Part shown: piece after piece, positions 1-9,793 of the stretch
How the letters are laid out: the number at the start of each line of letters is the position of its first letter
How positions within the stretch are numbered: the first letter of the stretch is position 1
From: Brevundimonas sp. MF30-B
GTDB taxonomy: Bacteria > Pseudomonadota > Alphaproteobacteria > Caulobacterales > Caulobacteraceae
Reading direction: 5' to 3'
Assembly (NCBI RefSeq): GCF_004683885.1
Contig: NZ_CP038440.1
Coordinates: forward strand, 468,001 to 532,000
Length of the DNA: 64,000 nt
The notes under the pieces: generated by a model
The model's input: only the letters and a program-made list of their open reading frames with translations
Database searches by the model: none
Told to the model about the DNA's origin: nothing
Translations under genes and position numbers: made by a program

Positions 1-546
1 CGAACGCCTCACGTCATGCTGGCCGGCGAAGGCGCCGCGCGGTTCGCTGCCGATCAGGGTCTGACGACGGTTGACGACCCCGCCGCCTGGTTCACCGGCG
101 CCGGCCAGGGCGAGGACAATCATCCGCCCGGAACCCTGGCGCACGGCACCGTGGGCTGCTGCGTGCTGGACATGGAGGGGCGGCTGGCGGCCGCGACCTC
201 GACCGCCGGCGTGTTCGGCAAGATGCCGGGCCGGGTCGGCGACACGCCGATCCCCGCCGCTGGAACCTGGGCCGACGGACAGGCCGCCGTGTCCTGCACC
301 GGCCAAGGCGAGTATTTCATTCGCTTGGCCGCCGCCGCGCGGGTCGCCTGGGGCGTGGAGGGCGGACAGACCCTTGCTCAGTCCGCGCAATCCGTCATCG
401 ACCGGATCGGCGCCCTGGGCGGCGACGGCGGCCTGATTGCTCTCAGCCACGACGGACAGATTGCGGCGCCCTTCAATAGCCAAGGCATGAAGCGCGCCTG
501 GCTGGGCGTTGACGGCGAGATCGGGGTTGAGGTCTTCGGTCGCTGA
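1..546 (+). CDS. Isoaspartyl peptidase/L-asparaginase, C-terminal part
   Basis: Cut by the window edge: the reading frame is open from base 1 (RTPHVMLAGEG...). The segment keeps the Ntn-hydrolase autocleavage site HGTVGCCVLD, where the Thr becomes the N-terminal nucleophile of the beta subunit, and a downstream TGQGEYFIR segment typical of plant-type asparaginases. These enzymes remove isoaspartyl residues from peptides or hydrolyse asparagine. The region before the cleavage site has SPHVMLAGEGA-like spacing normal for the family, so only the N-terminal half is missing. The stop codon abuts the stop of the convergent protease gene with no intergenic space, and no terminator is visible between them. 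Confidence 0.88.
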   Translation, partial: RTPHVMLAGEGAARFAADQGLTTVDDPAAWFTGAGQGEDNHPPGTLAHGTVGCCVLDMEGRLAAATSTAGVFGKMPGRVGDTPIPAAGTWADGQAAVSCTGQGEYFIRLAAAARVAWGVEGGQTLAQSAQSVIDRIGALGGDGGLIALSHDGQIAAPFNSQGMKRAWLGVDGEIGVEVFGR

Positions 547-1377
547 TCAGGCGGACAGGCAGACGACCTGGGCCACCCGAAGGTCGCGCCTCAGCCCTTC
601 CGCCACCTGGCCGTAGTTGTCGGTGTTCACCGGCTCGCCCAGCACCTGTTCATCGGCTGCCTGCTGCCCGCCGACTGTGGGTCCGAAGGTCTCGGGCGAG
701 GTAGTGTAGACGCGGCCCCGGCGCGGGGATTCCGCCAGGGTGACGCCCACGGCCCGCCCGCGCGCGTCCAGCACCGGACCGCCCGACAGGCCCGCCAGGG
801 TGCCTTCCAGCCCTCGAGTGCGTCCGACCTCGGCCCAGGCCAGGACGGGCTCGTCGCGCTCGCCTCGCCCCCGGACCCGCAGGGTTTCGCGGCCCAGCAG
901 CCGGCTGGCCACCTCGCCGGGCCGCCCCTGCGGAAACCCAGGATGGTAGGCGCGCTGGCCGCGCCTCAGTTCTGACCCCGAATAGACGGGCAAGGCAGGC
1001 GGCCCCCCGTCGGTCAGCAGCACGGCGATGTCGGCCCGTGGCGCCAGGCGCACGTCGGCGGCCACCGCACGCCCGCCGCCGACGACAAGGGCAGGCTGGC
1101 GACAGCCCTCAACCACGTGGCGGGCCGTGACCCATCGGCCTTCTCCGGCGATCGAAAAGGCAGTGCCGGAGGACGGCTGGAACGGGATGTCGGGAGCGTT
1201 GACCACCACGGCGGGATCGAAAGGTGTTATGGGGCCCAGAAGCTCGCCCTCGGCCTCTGCGTCGACAGGCGGGCTTGATGCGACGTCGGCGTTCTCCCGG
1301 CGGCCCAGAGAGGCGGCCAGAAGCACGCCTACCACCGCTGCATAGATGGCCCAGTCCGGCAGGCGTGGGAAATGCAT
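547..1377 (-). CDS. Secreted or membrane-anchored trypsin-like serine protease
   Basis: A 276-residue protein. Residues about 8-25 form a hydrophobic signal or anchor segment. The catalytic triad of a trypsin-like peptidase is visible: His in TARHVVEGC, Asp in PRADIAVLL and Ser in GLSGGPVLD. There is no PDZ domain, so it resembles short periplasmic trypsin-like peptidases rather than full DegP. Substrates cannot be told from the sequence. ATG start at 1375-1377. It ends directly against the convergent asparaginase gene, and its start lies just downstream of the DUF350 gene (5 bases apart, same strand), so the two are probably one operon. Confidence 0.8.
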   Translation of the reverse strand: MHFPRLPDWAIYAAVVGVLLAASLGRRENADVASSPPVDAEAEGELLGPITPFDPAVVVNAPDIPFQPSSGTAFSIAGEGRWVTARHVVEGCRQPALVVGGGRAVAADVRLAPRADIAVLLTDGGPPALPVYSGSELRRGQRAYHPGFPQGRPGEVASRLLGRETLRVRGRGERDEPVLAWAEVGRTRGLEGTLAGLSGGPVLDARGRAVGVTLAESPRRGRVYTTSPETFGPTVGGQQAADEQVLGEPVNTDNYGQVAEGLRRDLRVAQVVCLSA

Positions 1378-1381
1378 GGGC

Positions 1382-1816
1382 TCAGCCCGTCAGGGCGGCG
1401 GCCAGCACCAGAGCGGTCGCAAGCTTCGCGCCCACCAGGACGACGGCGGCGGACATCTCGCCCTTTTCGATGCGCTGCGGCAGGCCGGTCAGCACCAGAT
1501 CGACGAGCCGGAAGCACAGCAGTTGAATCACCAGCGTGGCCACGCCCCAGATGACGATGTCGCGGGCCGTGGTCGAAACAGAAAGAGACACCGCCAGCGG
1601 AACAGCCAGCCCCACCAGCACCCCGCCGAACGCCAGGGCTGCGGCCGCATTGCCCTGGCGGATCAGGGTGACCTCGCGCCAGGGCGTCATCAGCGAATAC
1701 AGCACCGCGCCCGCGCCCAGCAGCACGAGCGTCACCGCCAGGTGCAGCAGCATCACTGGAAATCCGCTGGCGAAGGCCTGAACTTCCGGGCTGGACAGGG
1801 CGTTGGACGGGTCCAT
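1382..1816 (-). CDS. DUF350 family integral membrane protein
   Basis: About 144 residues with four predicted membrane helices: a hydrophobic N-terminal helix (GFPVMLLHLAVTLVLLGAGA), two in the middle (ALAFGGVLVGLAVPLAVSL and IVIWGVATLVIQLL) and one at the C terminus. The pattern fits DUF350 (YjfL-like) proteins, whose function is not established. The first possible start, a TTG at 1834, is less likely than the ATG at 1816 (MDPSNAL...). It lies 4 bases upstream of the trypsin-like protease gene and is probably cotranscribed with it. Confidence 0.72.
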   Translation of the reverse strand: MDPSNALSSPEVQAFASGFPVMLLHLAVTLVLLGAGAVLYSLMTPWREVTLIRQGNAAAALAFGGVLVGLAVPLAVSLSVSTTARDIVIWGVATLVIQLLCFRLVDLVLTGLPQRIEKGEMSAAVVLVGAKLATALVLAAALTG

Positions 1817-1939
1817 CAGACGGCGCCTGATCAAGGAGTGCAGATAGGAACGAAACCGGACCGTCCTTGCCCCATTGCCGCCCCAATCCGCAAGGGCGTC
1901 GAGGTCACAGTCCGCGACTGAAGTTTACAGACGACGGTC

Positions 1940-3097
1940 TCAAGCCGCCGCCTGCTCCGCCTTCCTGAGCGCAGACGCCCGGACCTTCTCGCTCTCGGAC
2001 TTCAGCTGGCCGCAGGCGGCGAGAATGTCGCGACCGCGCGGGGTGCGGATCGGGGAGGCGTAACCGGCATTGTTCAGGATCGCCGCGAACCGCTCGATGG
2101 TCTTCCAGTCCGAGCATTCGTAATCGGTGCCCGGCCACGGGTTGAACGGGATCAGATTGACCTTGGCGGGGATGCCCTTGATCAAGTCCAGCAGGGCGCG
2201 GGCCTCCTCGGGGCTGTCGTTGACGCCCTTCAGCATGACGTATTCGAACGTCACCCGCCGTGCGTTGGACAGGCCCGGATAGGCGCGGATGCCGGCCATC
2301 AGCTGGTCCAGCGGATATTTCTTGTTCAGCGGCACCAGAACGTCGCGCAGCGCATCGTTGGTGGCGTGCAGGCTGATCGCCAGCATGGCAGCGGTGCGCT
2401 CGCCGAGCTCGTTCAGCTTGGGCACGACGCCCGAGGTCGAGACGGTGATCCGCCGACGCGAGAGGGCGATGCCCTCGTTGTCAGAGATGATGTCGATGGC
2501 GTCGGCGACGTGGTCCAGATTGTAGAGTGGCTCGCCCATGCCCATGAAGACGATGTTGGACAGGCGGCGGTCTTCCTTGGGCGACGGCCATTCGCCCAGA
2601 TCGTCACGAGCCACCTGGACCTGAGCCACGATTTCGGCCGTGGTCAGGTTGCGCACCAGCTTCTGCGTGCCCGTGTGGCAGAAGGTGCAGTTCAGGGTGC
2701 AGCCGACCTGGGAGGAGACGCACAGCGCCCCGGCCCGGCCCACGTCGGGGATGTAGACGGCCTCGACCTCGATGCCCGGCGCCGTCCGGATCAGCCATTT
2801 GCGCGTGCCGTCCTTGGACACCTGGCGCTCGACGATCTCGGGGCGGGCCAGGGTGAAGTGCGCGGCCAGCTTGGCCTGCATGTCCTTGGCGACGTTGCTC
2901 ATGGCCGCGAAGTCGGTCACGCCGTAGTGGTGGATCCAGCCCCAGATCTGGCTGGCGCGCATCTTGGCCTTTTCGGGCGGGCAGACGCCGGCGTCGATCA
3001 GCGCCTGGCGCAGCCCCGCACGCGTCAGACCGCTGAGGTTGACGGGGGCCGCAGCGGCCGGCGACGAAGCGCGCGAAAGATCGAGCGTGATGCTCAA
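1940..3097 (-). CDS. rlmN: Dual-specificity 23S rRNA (A2503)/tRNA (A37) methyltransferase RlmN
   Basis: Radical-SAM enzyme that makes 2-methyladenosine at 23S rRNA A2503 and some tRNAs. The 4Fe-4S motif CTLNCTFC (CxxxCxxC) is present, as are the GMGEPLYN motif and a C-terminal [11 protein letters not shown] segment holding the Cys that carries the methyl intermediate. Length of 385 residues is usual. The start is not an ATG: the only plausible in-frame start is a TTG at 3095-3097, with AGGA 9 bases upstream. It stands alone on the minus strand, with about 105 bases before the DUF350 gene. Confidence 0.95.
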   Translation of the reverse strand: MSITLDLSRASSPAAAAPVNLSGLTRAGLRQALIDAGVCPPEKAKMRASQIWGWIHHYGVTDFAAMSNVAKDMQAKLAAHFTLARPEIVERQVSKDGTRKWLIRTAPGIEVEAVYIPDVGRAGALCVSSQVGCTLNCTFCHTGTQKLVRNLTTAEIVAQVQVARDDLGEWPSPKEDRRLSNIVFMGMGEPLYNLDHVADAIDIISDNEGIALSRRRITVSTSGVVPKLNELGERTAAMLAISLHATNDALRDVLVPLNKKYPLDQLMAGIRAYPGLSNARRVTFEYVMLKGVNDSPEEARALLDLIKGIPAKVNLIPFNPWPGTDYECSDWKTIERFAAILNNAGYASPIRTPRGRDILAACGQLKSESEKVRASALRKAEQAAA

Positions 3098-3166
3098 GGC
3101 TGATGATCCTGAACGACGGGAGGCGCGCCTTATAGCACGGATCGCGCTGGTTTTAAGGCAGGGGCG

Positions 3167-5863
3167 TCAGCCGCTGTTGCGCAGGCCCGCCGCCACGCCG
3201 TTGATGGTCAGCAGAATGGCGTCGCGCAGCTGGGGGTCGTCGTCGCCAGCGCGCCGGCGGCCGATCAGTTCGACCTGGACGTGGTTCAGCGGCTCGACAT
3301 AGGGCATGCGCAGCTGGATCAGCTGCTCCAGTTCGGGCTGGCCGCCCAGCAGTCGATCCTCGCCGGTGATCGCCAGGACGGCGGCGTGGGTGCGCTCCCA
3401 TTCGGCGCGGATCTCGCCGAGCACCCGCTCCGCCAGGGCGCGATCGGGCACCAGTCCGGCGTAGCGTTCGGCCAGTGTCATGTCCGACTTGGCCATGACC
3501 ATCTCCATGTTCTGGATCAGGGTGCGGAAGAAGGGCCAGTCGCGGTTCAACTCCGCCAGCCGCGCCATGTCCGCGCCCTGCACCGCCGAGCCGAAACCGA
3601 ACCAGCCCGGCAGCATCACCCGCGACTGCGACCAGCTGAACACCCAGGGAATGGCCCGCAGATCCTCGATCCGCGTCGAGGACGTCCGCGACGCCGGGCG
3701 CGAGCCGATCTTCAGCTCGGCGATCTCGGCGATGGGGGTGGCGGCGCGGAAGTAGTCGACGAAGCCGGGGGTGTCATAGACCAGGGCCCGATAGGCGCCG
3801 CGCGACCGCTCCGACAGATCGTCCATCAGCGCCAGCCGGTCGTCGTCGTCCGACAGGTCGGGACGGGGCTCTAGCGACGCCAGAAGCGTGCCGCAGGCCA
3901 GGGCGTCCAGGTTCAGCCGCGCCACCGCCGGCTCGCCGTATTTGTTGGCGATGACCTCGCCCTGTTCAGTGATGCGGATGCGGCCGCTGACCGTGCCTCG
4001 AGGCTGGGCCAGGATGCCGGCGAAGGCCGAGCCGCCGCCGCGCCCGACCGCCCCGCCGCGACCGTGGAACAGCTGCAGCCGCACGCCCGCCGCCTCGGTT
4101 ACCTCCAGCAGGGCGCGCGAGGCCTGGTGCAGCGACCAGCCCGAGGTCAGGTACGAGCCGTCCTTGTTCGAGTCCGAATAGCCGATCATCACCTCCTGCA
4201 CGCCGCGCGCGCGGGCGACGGCACCGGCCGAGGGCTGGGCCAGAAGGCGTTCGAGCGTCGGCCGCGAAGCGTGCAGGTCCTCGATGGTCTCGAACAGGGG
4301 CGCCGCCTGGATCGGACAGGCGCCGGGGTCGGCCGGATCGAACAGACCGGCTTCCTTGAGCAGCAGATAGACCTCAAGCAGATCGGACGCCGCGTCGGTC
4401 TTGGAGACGATGTGGGTGCGGATCGCCTGCGGCCCGAACCGGGCCAGCGCTTCCGCGGCCGCCGCCAGGATCTCGCGCTCCTTCAGGGTCTCGGCGTCAT
4501 AGTCGGCATAGGCCGAGAACAGCGGGCGGGGCGAGGCCAGCTCGGCCTCAAGCACCGCGACGCGCGCGTCCTCGTCCAGGTCGAGATAGTCGTCGGCGAC
4601 GCCCGCGCCTGTCAGCAGATCGGCCACGACCCGTTCGTGCATATCGGCATTCTGACGCAGGTCCAGGGTCGCCAGGTGGAAGCCGAAAGCCTGCACTGCC
4701 GCGATCAGACGCGACAGGCCGTCGTCGGCGAAGGCCGCGCCATGGCCCTGCACCAGGCTGTCGCGCAGCAGCCGCAAGTCGGCCTCCAAGGCGTCCGGCC
4801 CCTCATAGGCGGGGGCCTCGAACCCGGCCGGGCGCGGCGGGGCGGCGTCGGCCAGTTCCAGATGCGTCGCCGCCAGCCGGGCGTAGATGTGCGACAGCGC
4901 TCGACGATAGGGCTCGTCCGCGCGATGCGGCGAAGCGTCGCCCGAGGCGTCGGCCAGGGCCTGCAAGGCAGGGCTGACCTTCGCCAGATCAGCCGACAGG
5001 CTCAGCTCGCCGCCCAGCGCATGCACGGCCTCCAGATAAAACCCCAGCACCGCCCGCGCCTGGGTGCGGAAGGCCGCCTTCAGCGTCGAGGCGTCGACAT
5101 TGGGATTGCCGTCGCGGTCGCCGCCGACCCAGGCCCCGACCTTGAGGAACGGCTTGAGCTCCGGCGCGTCCAGCAGACGCCGCCAGTCGGCCAGCTGTTC
5201 GGGCACGACCTTCAGGAAGACCCGCTGCATGAAGGACACCGCCGTGTCGATCTCGTCCTGCACCACCAAGCCCTCGGCGCGCACCAACCGGGTCGCCCAC
5301 AGGATCAGTATCTGGCGCATCAGCCCGGAGTTCAGCCTATCCGGCGCGTCGGCGACGCTCGCGCGGTCGTACTCATCCAGCAGATCGCCGATGGCCGTGA
5401 TGCGGTCGATCACGCTCTTGCGCCGCACCTCCGACGGGTGGGCCGTCAGCACCGGCGAGATCAGGGCGCTGTCCAGCAGATCGCGCGCGGCCTCCGGCCC
5501 CACCCCGGCCTTGGCCAGCCGACGCAGCGCGCCCTCGGGCGTGTCGGGCCGTTCGCCGGCCGAGGTCTGAGCCCGCGCGCGGCGCTGGCCGGCCCGATCC
5601 TCGGCGATGTTGGCCAACAGCGAAAACAGGGCGAAGCCGTGCGCCAGACCCGCCGCCTCGCCCGCGTCCAGATCCTTGAGCAGGCCTTCCAGCGTCTGCG
5701 CCTCGGCGTCGGCGCCGTCGCGGTGCCAGGCGACCGAGGCCTGACGCACCGCCTCGACGCGGTCGAACAGAGCCTGTCCGCCCTCGTCGCGGATCACATC
5801 GCCGAGCAGGCCGCCCAGCAGACGGATTTCCTCGCGCAGTCGGTCGTCGGCGGCCTGGATCAT
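3167..5863 (-). CDS. ppc: Phosphoenolpyruvate carboxylase
   Basis: Carboxylates PEP to oxaloacetate to refill the TCA cycle. The 898-residue length is normal. Visible family signatures include LTAHPSEVRRKS (catalytic His region; Ser replaces the more usual Thr), WVGGDRDGNPNV, GYSDSNKDGSYL, FHGRGGAVGRGGG and the C-terminal TINGVAAGLRN. The open frame continues about 313 codons upstream over the peptidase gene, but homology begins at MIQAADDRLREEI, so the ATG at 5861-5863 is taken as the start. It is separated by 68 bases from the S9 peptidase gene on the same strand. Confidence 0.96.
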   Translation of the reverse strand: MIQAADDRLREEIRLLGGLLGDVIRDEGGQALFDRVEAVRQASVAWHRDGADAEAQTLEGLLKDLDAGEAAGLAHGFALFSLLANIAEDRAGQRRARAQTSAGERPDTPEGALRRLAKAGVGPEAARDLLDSALISPVLTAHPSEVRRKSVIDRITAIGDLLDEYDRASVADAPDRLNSGLMRQILILWATRLVRAEGLVVQDEIDTAVSFMQRVFLKVVPEQLADWRRLLDAPELKPFLKVGAWVGGDRDGNPNVDASTLKAAFRTQARAVLGFYLEAVHALGGELSLSADLAKVSPALQALADASGDASPHRADEPYRRALSHIYARLAATHLELADAAPPRPAGFEAPAYEGPDALEADLRLLRDSLVQGHGAAFADDGLSRLIAAVQAFGFHLATLDLRQNADMHERVVADLLTGAGVADDYLDLDEDARVAVLEAELASPRPLFSAYADYDAETLKEREILAAAAEALARFGPQAIRTHIVSKTDAASDLLEVYLLLKEAGLFDPADPGACPIQAAPLFETIEDLHASRPTLERLLAQPSAGAVARARGVQEVMIGYSDSNKDGSYLTSGWSLHQASRALLEVTEAAGVRLQLFHGRGGAVGRGGGSAFAGILAQPRGTVSGRIRITEQGEVIANKYGEPAVARLNLDALACGTLLASLEPRPDLSDDDDRLALMDDLSERSRGAYRALVYDTPGFVDYFRAATPIAEIAELKIGSRPASRTSSTRIEDLRAIPWVFSWSQSRVMLPGWFGFGSAVQGADMARLAELNRDWPFFRTLIQNMEMVMAKSDMTLAERYAGLVPDRALAERVLGEIRAEWERTHAAVLAITGEDRLLGGQPELEQLIQLRMPYVEPLNHVQVELIGRRRAGDDDPQLRDAILLTINGVAAGLRNSG

Positions 5864-5931
5864 GAAGCGTCTCTCGTCAGAAGGGATGCGAGCAGAAGTC
5901 CCGGCGGCCAGGCCGGTTGCGCGTCGTAACC

Positions 5932-7935
5932 CTATTGTGCGCTGACCGGCGGCAGGTCGAAGACGTCGCGCAGGAACAGGTTGGTCACCTCGGCCTGGGC
6001 GTCGGCGTTGGATTTCTTGCGGAAGCCGTGACCCTCGTCCATCGCCAGCAGGTACCAGACCGGCCGCCCATGGCCGCGCACGGCCGTCACGATCTGCTCG
6101 GCCTCGGAGCGCGGCACGCGCGGGTCGTTGGCGCCCTGGATCACCAGCAGCGGGCTGGTCATCCGGTCGGTCAGGTTCAGGGGCGAGATCTGGTCGAAGA
6201 CCGCCCGCATGGCCGGGTCGCGCTCGTCGCCGTACTCGGCCCGGCGCAGGTCGCGGCGATAGCCCTCGGTGTTCTCCAGGAAGCTGACGAAGTTGGAGAT
6301 GCCGACGATGTCGACACCGCCCGCCAGCCGATCCGCATAGGCCGCCATCGAGGCCAGCACCATGAAGCCGCCGTACGATCCGCCGTGCACGACCACCCGC
6401 TCCGGATCGAGGTCCGGCTGGGTCGCGATCCAGTCCAGCAGGGCTCCGATGTCCTTGACCGAATCCTGGCGCAGCGGGCCGTTGTCGAGCGAGACGTAGC
6501 GCTTGCCGTAGCCGGTCGAGCCGCGCACGTTGGGCACGATCACCGTCGCGCCCAGGTCGGCGATCCACTGCTGATAGGTGGTGTTGAAGCCCGGTCGGGA
6601 CTGGCCTTCGGGGCCGCCGTGAATATCGATGACGACCGGCGCGCGGCCCGAGGCGTTGGGCGCGCGATAGACGAAGGCCGGCACGCTGAGGCCGTCGAAG
6701 GAGTCGAACCGCACTAGCTCCGGAATGACGAAGGCCGAGGCGTCGATCGGGCCTACTTCGGACTCGGTCCAGCGCGTCAGACCGCCCCCGGCGACGTCCC
6801 ACGTCCAGACGTCGCCCGACGATCGGGGCGTCGACATGGTGATGGCCAGCGAGCGGCCGTCCGGCGAGAACTTGATCCCACCCACCACGCCGGTCGGCAG
6901 TTCGGGCTGCGGCAGGGCGCGGCGCGTGCGCAGGTCGCGCAGGTGCAGTTTGGAATAGCCGTCCTCGTTGGTGACATAGGCCAGCACCCGGCCGTCATCC
7001 GACAGCTCGACGGACGCCACGTCCCAGTTCAGCCCTTCGGTCAGCGGCGTGACCGCGCCGTCGGCCAGCGAGATTTCGACCAGGCCGCGGAAATCGGACC
7101 CCTCGTCGCTGGTGGCGATCACCGAGCGCGCATCCGGCCCGAACAGGGCGTCGCCATAGGAGACGGGCGTGTCGGACGAACGAACCTCGCGCACCTGGCC
7201 CGAGGCGACATCCAGCACCCACAGCTCGCTGTCCTGGATCGAGTTGTACTTGGTCAGCAGGATCGACCGGCCGTCCGACGAAATGTCCGCCGGCTGCCAA
7301 AGCCCGTCGCCGCGATACAGCACCCGCCGCTGGCCCGGCTGAGACGGATCGGCCGCCACGATCTCATAGGTCGCCTGGCCCGGCCGCACCTGGCTCCACA
7401 CCGCCAGACGGCCGTCGTCGGACACCCGCAGGCCTTGGTTGCGCGTCCCGGCCTCGGTCAGCGCCGTCTCGGTGCCGTCCGGTCCCGCCACATAGATCTG
7501 GAAATATTCGGCGCCGCCGCTGTCGCGCGAGTAGGCATAGCGGTCCGAGCCCGGCAGGGCGGTGGCGCCGCCCACCGGCTCGGCGAAGAAGGTCAGCTGC
7601 CGCCGGTCCGCGCCGGGCGCTGCGACCCGGTGGATCTGCGCGGTTTCGCCGAAGCGCGTGCTGATCAGCATGCCGCCGTCTGCGGTCCAGTCCTGGAAGG
7701 ACGCCGAGCGCGCGTTGCGATAGCGCTGCAGCTGCGGCTTCAGCTCGGCTGGGATCGCGGGGATGCCGTCGAACACCAGCGCACCGACTTCGCGCCGGTC
7801 CGGCTGGCCGGCGGCGGTCTGGGCTCCTGAGGTCTGCGCCCCGGCGCTCTGCTCGCCCTGCGCCAGCGCCATCGGCGCCGTCGAGGCCAGAAGCACGGTC
7901 GCCAGCGCCATGCGGCACGCCAGATTGCGGATCAT
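5932..7935 (-). CDS. Secreted S9-family (prolyl oligopeptidase-like) serine peptidase
   Basis: Begins with a Sec signal peptide (MIRNLACRMALATVLLASTAPMALAQ), so it acts in the periplasm or outside. The middle forms a beta-propeller of WD40/PD40-like repeats (SDDGRLAVW, SPDGRSLAI). The C-terminal alpha/beta-hydrolase domain holds Ser in GGSYGGFM, Asp in GANDPRVP and His in DEGHGF. It probably cleaves peptides as a dipeptidyl or acylaminoacyl peptidase. The ATG at 7935 is preferred over an upstream one at 7956 because the signal peptide starts there. Ends about 70 bases before ppc. Confidence 0.88.
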   Translation of the reverse strand: MIRNLACRMALATVLLASTAPMALAQGEQSAGAQTSGAQTAAGQPDRREVGALVFDGIPAIPAELKPQLQRYRNARSASFQDWTADGGMLISTRFGETAQIHRVAAPGADRRQLTFFAEPVGGATALPGSDRYAYSRDSGGAEYFQIYVAGPDGTETALTEAGTRNQGLRVSDDGRLAVWSQVRPGQATYEIVAADPSQPGQRRVLYRGDGLWQPADISSDGRSILLTKYNSIQDSELWVLDVASGQVREVRSSDTPVSYGDALFGPDARSVIATSDEGSDFRGLVEISLADGAVTPLTEGLNWDVASVELSDDGRVLAYVTNEDGYSKLHLRDLRTRRALPQPELPTGVVGGIKFSPDGRSLAITMSTPRSSGDVWTWDVAGGGLTRWTESEVGPIDASAFVIPELVRFDSFDGLSVPAFVYRAPNASGRAPVVIDIHGGPEGQSRPGFNTTYQQWIADLGATVIVPNVRGSTGYGKRYVSLDNGPLRQDSVKDIGALLDWIATQPDLDPERVVVHGGSYGGFMVLASMAAYADRLAGGVDIVGISNFVSFLENTEGYRRDLRRAEYGDERDPAMRAVFDQISPLNLTDRMTSPLLVIQGANDPRVPRSEAEQIVTAVRGHGRPVWYLLAMDEGHGFRKKSNADAQAEVTNLFLRDVFDLPPVSAQ

Positions 7936-8252
7936 CGTCGCCTCCCCTTGTGTCAAGGTAGGGAATCAAACGGGCTGAAGTTCCGCCTGGCAAGCGTCGG
8001 CCTTGTCTTTGACCCGCTTTTCCCTCATAAGCCGCCGCTTCCGGCGCAAGTGAACCCTGCGTCTCCACCCGCACGACCCCTTTCTTGGTCGTGCTACCGC
8101 GCTTCGCGCTACTTGAGCACGCGCTCAAGCAGGCCGAAGGCCGGTAGCGCAACGAAGATGAGGACGAGGCGGGCGAGAACCCTCTGCCGACGTGATCGTC
8201 GCCAGAGGCCGTTTCGCTATGGAGACCCGTTCGAGCGCATGAAAGGGTTTGA
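7936..8252. other. Divergent 317-bp promoter region between S9 peptidase and ffh
   Basis: No credible gene. The only notable content is the compact inverted-repeat structure at 8091-8150, listed separately. Promoters for the leftward peptidase gene and the rightward ffh gene must lie here, but I cannot assign -35/-10 elements with confidence. Confidence 0.5.
8091..8150. repeat. Compact multi-hairpin element upstream of ffh (REP-like or structured RNA)
   Basis: A 9-bp closing helix (8091-8099 with 8142-8150, one G-T pair) encloses a perfect 7-bp hairpin (cttgagc 8112-8118 / gctcaag 8123-8129), a small GCG..CGC hairpin near 8099-8109 and ggcc-gaa-ggcc at 8132-8142, which slightly overlaps the closing helix. 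The arrangement is cloverleaf-like but lacks tRNA features and the 4.5S RNA tetraloop. It could be a genome-wide palindromic repeat, a 5'-leader element of ffh, or a small RNA. I see no second copy in the window. Confidence 0.45.
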
Positions 8253-9773
8253 ATGTTCGAGGCTCTGAACGAGCGGCTGACAGGCGTATTCGACCGGATC
8301 ACCGGCCGCGGCGCCCTGTCCGAAAAGGATGTCGAGGCCGCGCTGCGCGAGGTCCGCGTCGCCCTGCTCGAGGCCGACGTCGCCCTGCCCGTCGTCAAGG
8401 ACTTCATCGCCAAGGCCAAGGAGGCCGCGACCGGCGAGGACGTGATCCGTTCGGTCAAGCCGGCCGATCAGGTCATCAAGATCGTCTATGACGGCCTGGT
8501 CGACATGCTAGGCGGCGAAGAGCCTGTCGGGCTGAACACCAACGCCACGCCCCCCGCCGTCATCCTGATGGCCGGCCTGCAGGGCTCGGGCAAGACGACG
8601 ACCTCGGCCAAGCTGGCGCTGCGCCTGACCAAGTTCGATCGCAAGAAGGTCATGATGGCCTCGCTGGACACGCGGCGTCCGGCGGCGATGGAGCAGCTGC
8701 AGACCCTTGGCAAGCAGATCGAGGTCGCCACCCTGCCGATCGTGGCGGGCGAGAGCGCGGTCCAGATCACCCGCCGGGCCCTGTCCTCGGCCAAGCTTCA
8801 GGGCTTCGACGTCCTGATCCTGGACACCGCCGGCCGCATCACCCTGGACGAAGGGCTGATGAACGAGGTGGCTGAGGTCGCCGACATCAGCCGCCCCGTC
8901 GAGACCCTGCTTGTCGCCGACAGCCTGACCGGCCAGGACGCGGTGCGCACCGCGGCCGCCTTCCACGAACGCCTGCCGCTGACCGGCCTGGTGCTGACCC
9001 GCGCCGACGGCGACGGGCGCGGCGGCGCCATGCTGTCGATGCGCGCCGTCACCGGCTTGCCGATCAAATATCTGGGCGCGGGCGAAAAGGTCGACCAGCT
9101 GGACGTCTTCGACGCCCGCCGCGTCGCCGGCCGCATCCTGGGCCAGGGCGACATCGTGGCCCTGGTCGAAAAGGCCGCCGGCGAGCTGGATCAGGCCAAG
9201 GCCGAGAAGATGGCCCGCAAGCTGGCCAAGGGTCAGTTCGATCTGGACGACCTGGCCGGCCAGCTGGCGCAGATGAAGCGCATGGGCGGTCTGCAGGGCG
9301 TCATGGGCCTGCTGCCGGGCGTGGCCAAGATGAAGGCCCAGATGGCCGACAACAACATCGACGACCGCATGATCGCCCGCCAGGAGGCCATTCTGTCGTC
9401 CATGACCAAGGCCGAGCGCAAGAAGCCCGACCTGCTGAACGCCAGCCGCAAGCGCCGCGTGGCCGCCGGCGCCGGCGTCGAGGTTCAGGATATCAACCGC
9501 CTGCTGAAGCAGCACCGGCAGATGGCCGACATGGTCAAGTCGCTGTCGCGCGGCGGACCCAAGAAGATGCAGCAGATGGCCGCCATGCTGGGCGGCCTGG
9601 GCGGCGGTGCGGGCGGGGCCGACATGGCCCGCCTCAAGGCGATGGGCGGGGGCAAGATGCCCGAGCCGGACGCCGAACAGATGAAAGCCCTTCAGGACCG
9701 GTTCGCCGGCCTGGGCGGCGGACAAACGCCGGGGGGCCTTCCGGGTCTTCCCGGCCTCCCCAAGAAGAACTGA
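8253..9773 (+). CDS. ffh: Signal recognition particle GTPase Ffh
   Basis: Protein part of SRP; binds signal sequences at the ribosome and delivers them to FtsY at the inner membrane. N domain at residues about 1-90, G domain with P-loop [15 protein letters not shown] and [10 protein letters not shown] (TRAD replaces the more common TKxD), and a methionine-rich M domain from about residue 300 with a Gly/Pro-rich tail. Length 506 is slightly long because of the tail. ATG start at 8253. First gene of a ffh-rpsP-rimM run; rpsP follows after 20 bases. Confidence 0.97.
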   Translation: MFEALNERLTGVFDRITGRGALSEKDVEAALREVRVALLEADVALPVVKDFIAKAKEAATGEDVIRSVKPADQVIKIVYDGLVDMLGGEEPVGLNTNATPPAVILMAGLQGSGKTTTSAKLALRLTKFDRKKVMMASLDTRRPAAMEQLQTLGKQIEVATLPIVAGESAVQITRRALSSAKLQGFDVLILDTAGRITLDEGLMNEVAEVADISRPVETLLVADSLTGQDAVRTAAAFHERLPLTGLVLTRADGDGRGGAMLSMRAVTGLPIKYLGAGEKVDQLDVFDARRVAGRILGQGDIVALVEKAAGELDQAKAEKMARKLAKGQFDLDDLAGQLAQMKRMGGLQGVMGLLPGVAKMKAQMADNNIDDRMIARQEAILSSMTKAERKKPDLLNASRKRRVAAGAGVEVQDINRLLKQHRQMADMVKSLSRGGPKKMQQMAAMLGGLGGGAGGADMARLKAMGGGKMPEPDAEQMKALQDRFAGLGGGQTPGGLPGLPGLPKKN

Positions 9774-9793
9774 TTCCTAGAAAGAGACTGACA

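Noticed and set aside
4064-5929. 621-codon open frame antisense to ppc
   Set aside because: No recognisable domain, composition like other shadow frames; ppc is certain on the other strand.
5864-6802. N-terminal extension of ppc over the S9 peptidase
   Set aside because: Extension lies antisense-like out of frame to a certain gene and lacks homology; the PEPC start is at 5863.
8091-8150. Possible tRNA or 4.5S RNA
   Set aside because: No anticodon/T-loop consensus, no CCA-end pattern and no SRP tetraloop motif.
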